A DNA stretch of 64,000 nt from Escarpia spicata (Eukaryota; Annelida; Polychaeta; Sabellida; Siboglinidae). Below the pieces are notes generated by a model. That model had not been told where the DNA came from. It saw only the letters and a list, made by a program, of their open reading frames with translations, and made no database searches. Position numbers and translations under genes: made by a program. Positions 61,501 through 64,000 of the stretch are shown here, piece after piece. The first letter of the stretch is position 1, and every line of letters starts with the position of its first letter. Where the stretch lies: positions 17,340,110 to 17,404,109 of the forward strand of contig OZ023213.1 of NCBI GenBank assembly GCA_963995525.1. Direction: 5' to 3'.

Positions 61501-63608
61501 AACCACCAACTTTTGTGTGGGACCACCAACTTTTGAAAGTTGAAGGTCCGACTGACCATCAACTTTTCAGCTATGGTATAGAACACTGGTGATTATTTTA
61601 CGTGTTTGGTGCATATTTGTAATCGATCTTAGTCGTCAACAATGACTCCTCTGTTTTGTAGTTGGAGTTGTCGTGGTTTGGCTCGGACGGTGAAAGTGGC
61701 ATTCACACGTACGAAGTAGGTCTCAGTTCGACGGGATCCGAGGACATGAATCTGCTGTCTTACACGTCGACTCATGGCCACCGCCACTTCATCACCTACC
61801 ACCCGGACCTGATGGATGGAGAGACCTTCTACATCCACATCAAGGCCGTCAACAGGGCGGGGAAACAGATTGTCCAGGTAAGTTGTTTATTTTGTCCCAC
61901 CTGGCCACATCAAGGCCGAGAACAGGGCGGGAGAACATATTGTCCAGGTAAGGTGTTTACTTTGTCTCACCTGGCAACATCACGGCCGTCAACAGGGCGG
62001 GAAAACAGATTGTCCAGGTAAGGTGCTTACTTTGTCCCACCTGGCCACATCGAGGAAGAATCTGAGAAATTCTTCGCAGGGACTTCATCGGTTGCAAATT
62101 AGCATAGTGATATTAATGGTTATCATAAATTATATTATTTTGATAATATTTGTGATAATACTGTCGATGTCGATAATGATGGTGATGTCGATGATGACAG
62201 TAAGGGTGATAGATATTATGACGATAATGGTGGTTGTTATTATTATTATATTGGTGATGATGATTATCGTAATACTGAGCACCAACATGTTTGCCTCCAT
62301 CATCATAATAATAATCATGATCACGGCGAATACATTTTGACCTAGTCCAGCAGCTGCTTTGTTCCCCAAACGTGAGTTATACGTCGTCCTGACGCCCGCA
62401 GGTGGTCGGCCCGGCGACGGTGCAAGTGAAGTCTCCGACCTTCAGCGGCGACGTCGCCCTTTCCCTGCGGAACCTCGGCGGCACACTGTACCTCGTCGGG
62501 CGCTGGCCTCGCTCCAGCTTCTCCACCGGGGGCCTGCAAGGAGGATTCATCTACGGCCTTTCGTACTCCGTCGGTATGTTACTGTTTTGTATTTGTTGTG
62601 TTCGTATCAATAAAGCAAACGTAAGGTTTTATATAGCACAGTATCCAGTCAATTGGACTGCTCAAAACGCATTACGCTTTACTCCCTGGCAGACCTGTTC
62701 AATCAAGTGCTTTTTGTGTAGCTGCACCCAAAATCTGGAATCAACTCCCTATCGCTTTTAAATCAACTGAGACTATAAATACCTTTCGTAAAAAACTGAA
62801 GACTTATTTATTTGAAATTGCATTCCCACCATAACCTTCGGCGGTCCCTTGCTCTAATGACGACTTTAGCTTGTCCCTGTTAACGATTTTGCCCAATGAT
62901 TCTTGTATGTTGCGCCTCTGAGCTCAGATTCCTGGGGATTTAGGCTTTATAGAAATTTGTCATTATTATTATTATTATTATTATTACAACTCGTGCGGAT
63001 AATAGACAACCAAGACAAGACAGATTGGTTGTTCTCACGTATGTTTTATATTGACGCATTTTGCCATTGTTATCTTTGTGATAGCATATATTTATTAACA
63101 TATAAATACATAATAGAAACACATATTTATAAAGGCCTATTGATATGTGTAGGTATGTATTAGAGTGTCACGAATCTCAATATGCCGGTTTGTTTATGAA
63201 ACGAATCCTGTCACGACTAAATATTAAAACATGTCCAAATGTGCATCCATGTGATGATGAAATTAGAAAATGTACTAATATTGACATTATAATGCACCAA
63301 CATAGACAATAATGCATCATGCTGCAGGCCATAGTCCCGGCACGAGCAATTTGAAAGACTTCGCGCCGCTCTCGCGAGAATCCAATGTAGCGGGACTTTG
63401 TACGTGGACGGAGCCACCCACGTGTGTGGCGACACCTGTTGGCAGGCTACAGTGGCGACTCCACGGCCGACACACGTACTACCTGAATTTGAAACTAGAA
63501 GGCATTAACGGTCACGACAGGCTGGCGCCGTCGAACGGATATGAACATTACATCGGCGCTCCCTCTGGAGGCATCGTTGTGGACATTCCAATAGATACTG
63601 ATCAATTA
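45386..63608 (+). CDS. Large secreted TSP1/EGF/beta-sandwich repeat protein, 5' part, 20 exons
   Basis: Exons: 45386-45728, 49590-49736, 50162-50272, 50816-50955, 51690-51807, 52120-52237, 52504-52723, 52981-53164, 54183-54382, 54702-54845, 55038-55151, 56694-56902, 57647-57767, 58125-58316, 58924-59130, 59399-59673, 60072-60213, 61662-61877, 62402-62573, 63328-63608. All phases match, giving 1,218 codons; the last donor (TTA|GTAAGT) shows it continues right. After a signal peptide come a TSP type 1 repeat, EGF-like modules, then repeated beta-rich domains with VTVDTTAPEI, VHVDSSPPVIQDV and AVEDKAGNAQV phrases typical of HYR/FN3-like folds, plus GLREIHWRLHDL and GRLQWRLHGRH motifs. Probably an extracellular or matrix protein; family not named. 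The exon 9 donor is GC (CAG|GCAAGT). Exon 3 could start at 50113 instead. Confidence 0.88.
47685..47822. repeat. ~32-bp tandem repeat, four copies
   Basis: TTTTACGTATTACGTGCACATTA-type units (ACGTACTACGTGCACATTATG) in intron 1 of the TSP1/EGF gene. Confidence 0.85.
48790..48870. repeat. Short imperfect inverted/direct repeats (ACGGTGGCGCCACCGT)
   Basis: ACGGTGGCACCATCGTATGA recurs as ACGGTGGCGCCACCGTGTGA. ACGGTGGCGCCACCGT is a perfect 16-bp palindrome. Meaning unknown. Confidence 0.6.
49008..49610 (+). repeat. 60-bp minisatellite duplicating the acceptor of exon 2, open in the coding frame
   Basis: Ten copies on an exact 60-bp step, each with TCTCTCTTGCAG|CGTGTGAGG and a downstream exon-like part. 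The last copy is the authentic acceptor at 49590. In the exon's frame the inner copies read ACEEIAECQELVCNCHVSLA without stops (49259-49589); the outer copies contain TAG. Use of an earlier acceptor would therefore add multiples of 20 residues to the protein. Confidence 0.9.
51095..51560. repeat. (GT)n-rich tract
   Basis: GTGTGC, pure GT (51300-51391) and GTGCGTGC sequence in intron 4 of the TSP1/EGF gene. Confidence 0.95.
52755..52955. repeat. CACACG-rich tract
   Basis: Microsatellite filling most of the short intron 7 between 52723 and 52981. Confidence 0.92.
53165..54182. other. Intron 8 of the TSP1/EGF gene
   Basis: No exon or element recognised. Contains two similar phrases on opposite strands (GTGAAAT..GCTTTG / CACTTTGCCCCGGTG). 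Confidence 0.5.
54810..54930 (+). repeat. Duplicated donor junction of exon 10
   Basis: GGACAACCGCCGGACACCTTG..GGAGGTAGGT (authentic donor at 54846) is followed 73 bp later by GGACAACCGACAGTTACCTTG..GGAGGTAGGT at 54884-54923. Confidence 0.75.
55285..55527. repeat. (CCCT)n microsatellite
   Basis: About 60 tetranucleotide copies with a few interruptions, in intron 11. Confidence 0.98.
55697..56625. repeat. (CACT)n microsatellite, ~930 bp uninterrupted
   Basis: About 230 perfect CACT copies in intron 11. Exon 12 starts only ~70 bp downstream. Pyrimidine-rich on the coding strand (CTCA)n. The Ser/Leu/Thr/His frames are artefacts. Confidence 0.98.
56903..57646. other. Intron 12 of the TSP1/EGF gene
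   Basis: AT-rich, unique-looking. Nothing recognised. Confidence 0.55.
58361..58600. repeat. (GT)n then (CT)n microsatellite
   Basis: Directly follows exon 14 (donor at 58317). GT run 58366-58434, CT run 58455-58506, then TCTG repeats. Confidence 0.96.
58680..58923 (+). repeat. Dispersed-repeat fragment and decayed copies of the exon 15 acceptor junction
   Basis: 58696-58770 (GTTTTTATATACCACGTTTT..CCGCTCAGAGCCC) resembles 62620-62690 and looks like a dispersed repeat. From 58795 on, CACGACC(A/G)CCC.TCTACC..CA(T/G)CAG recurs at ~60-70 bp steps ahead of the authentic acceptor at 58924, as decayed junction copies. Confidence 0.55.
60490..60627. mobile_element. Palindromic element nested in the hAT remnant
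   Basis: TTAGCACACTTTTGAGACCC..GAGCGACCCGGTTTGC is inverted as GCAAACTGGGTCGCTC..GGGCTTCAAAAGTGCGTTAA around a ~50-bp centre containing GCGGCCGCGAGTTACCGC. MITE-like, no coding capacity. Confidence 0.6.
60720..60785 (+). repeat. LINE/SINE-type 3' tail TGCGCC..GAGCT..(ATT)n
   Basis: TGCGCCACTGAGCTTGATTTTC..ATTGGCGCATAAG then ATTATTATTATAATAAC. It resembles the tails at 62912-62985 (TGCGCCTCTGAGCTCAG..ATTATTATT) and, on the minus strand, 22970-23035 and 25905-25980. Confidence 0.5.
61837..62060 (+). repeat. 70-bp repeat duplicating the donor junction of exon 18
   Basis: Three copies of GCCGTCAACAGGGCGGG.AAACAGATTGTCCAG|GTAAG with donors at 61878 (authentic, GTAAGT), 61948 and 62018 (both GTAAGG). 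Because 70 is not a multiple of three, use of a distal donor shifts the frame. Confidence 0.9.
62100..62340. repeat. Degenerate GATGAT/ATTATT-rich tract
   Basis: Imperfect (GATAATGATGGTGATG)-type sequence in intron 18. No gene. Confidence 0.7.
62615..62990 (+). pseudogene. 3' fragment of a non-LTR retrotransposon (L2/CR1-like)
   Basis: Plus strand near 62710-62835 encodes CAPKIWNQLPIAFKSTETIN then TFRKKLKTYLFEIAFPP stop, the usual C-terminus of LINE reverse transcriptase ORFs (WN-x-LP ... F+..LK..L). A short 3' UTR and an (ATT)n tail follow at 62965-62985. It lies in intron 19. Confidence 0.75.
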
Positions 63609-64000
63609 GTAAGTGTGTATACAATCATAGGTGATAATATAAGTTGCGTTCCCACGAGTTTTAAATATCGATTACCGTTATGTATTATGCCAAAGAAAAC
63701 GTTTTAAGAATGTTCGTCTGTTAACATTATATTTGAATTATTATCAAATAATCTTGACACACATAACACAACAACAACATAATATAATCTTTGTCCAATC
63801 ACGTGAACCTAAGATGCAATGGTATAACGATAAGTTAATCCAAACTATGCAACATTGGTTTATCGAGAGCCTGACGGTGAAATGACGCCCGCCTTGTGAT
63901 ATATATTGTGTTGTCAATTATGTTTCAACAAAGCGAGCATTTGCTTTAATTTCGATATGTTTTTATTGCCGTCAGAAGACACTGACTAAAAATGCCTAGC
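63609..64000. other. Start of intron 20 of the TSP1/EGF gene
   Basis: AT-rich sequence from the donor at 63609 to the window edge. No further exon is visible. Confidence 0.6.

Larger units (their letters stand above)
60242..61576 (+). pseudogene. Decayed hAT transposon with C-terminal transposase remnant
   Basis: Left end CAGTGTTCGAAA and right end TATAGAACACTG form hAT-like inverted termini. At ~60993-61085 the plus strand encodes TPPASPAECERGLSTVTRVN then RSRLSFETA stop, the hAT dimerisation signature (S/P-A-x-x-E-R-x-x-S ... N-R..R-L). The rest of the transposase is missing. Flanking 8-mers (GTTCTAGT / GTGATTAT) match only partly, so it is old. It lies in intron 17 of the TSP1/EGF gene. 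Confidence 0.65.

Overview
The window is animal nuclear DNA, most likely from a marine invertebrate deuterostome. My best guess is a cephalochordate (amphioxus, Branchiostoma-like). The evidence is many short protein-coding exons with clean GT-AG (and two GC-AG) junctions, abundant microsatellites, CR1, Penelope-like and hAT elements, recurrent TAGGCCTA-type words, and a minisatellite class built on exon-intron junctions that I recall being described in amphioxus as 'mirages'. The assignment is inference; no ribosomal or mitochondrial marker is present.

Three multi-exon genes can be assembled by chaining splice sites with matching phases. (1) Positions 17-26813, minus strand: the N-terminal ~672 residues of a large lipid transfer protein (vitellogenin / apolipoprotein B / MTP superfamily) in 15 exons, continuing past the left edge. 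Its first intron (~12.8 kb, 13810-26588) holds most of the transposable elements. (2) Positions 33422-43816, minus strand: a complete nine-exon gene for a secreted 1,119-residue protein. It has a signal peptide, an unrecognised internally duplicated domain, a domain resembling the bacterial type VI secretion amidase family Tae4 (metazoan 'Dae4') that lacks its catalytic residues, and two copies of a Cys-rich module with loose stanniocalcin-like spacing. (3) Positions 45386-63608, plus strand: the first 20 exons (1,218 residues) of a large secreted protein with thrombospondin type 1, EGF-like, and repeated beta-sandwich-like (FN3/HYR-type) modules, continuing past the right edge. Genes 2 and 3 are divergent, ~1.6 kb apart.

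Mobile DNA: a ~4.8 kb CR1-type LINE (17926-22687) with a PHD-like/esterase ORF1 and an EN-RT ORF2, broken by a few stops and a frameshift; an internally deleted CR1 derivative (15181-15890); two tandem ~2.8 kb copies of a repeat carrying a Penelope-like reverse transcriptase fragment, one split by the CR1; a 1.0 kb hAT MITE with terminal inverted repeats and an 8-bp target duplication (42133-43138); a decayed hAT transposase (60242-61576); two long palindromes; and tRNA-derived SINEs.

The most striking pattern is that at least nine minisatellites sit on, or contain copies of, splice junctions or the stop-codon region of the three genes. They multiply authentic donor or acceptor sites next to real exons, in one case as an open 20-codon unit. 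The long low-complexity ORFs (Thr-, Val-, His-, Ser- or Gly-rich) are repeat artefacts, not genes.
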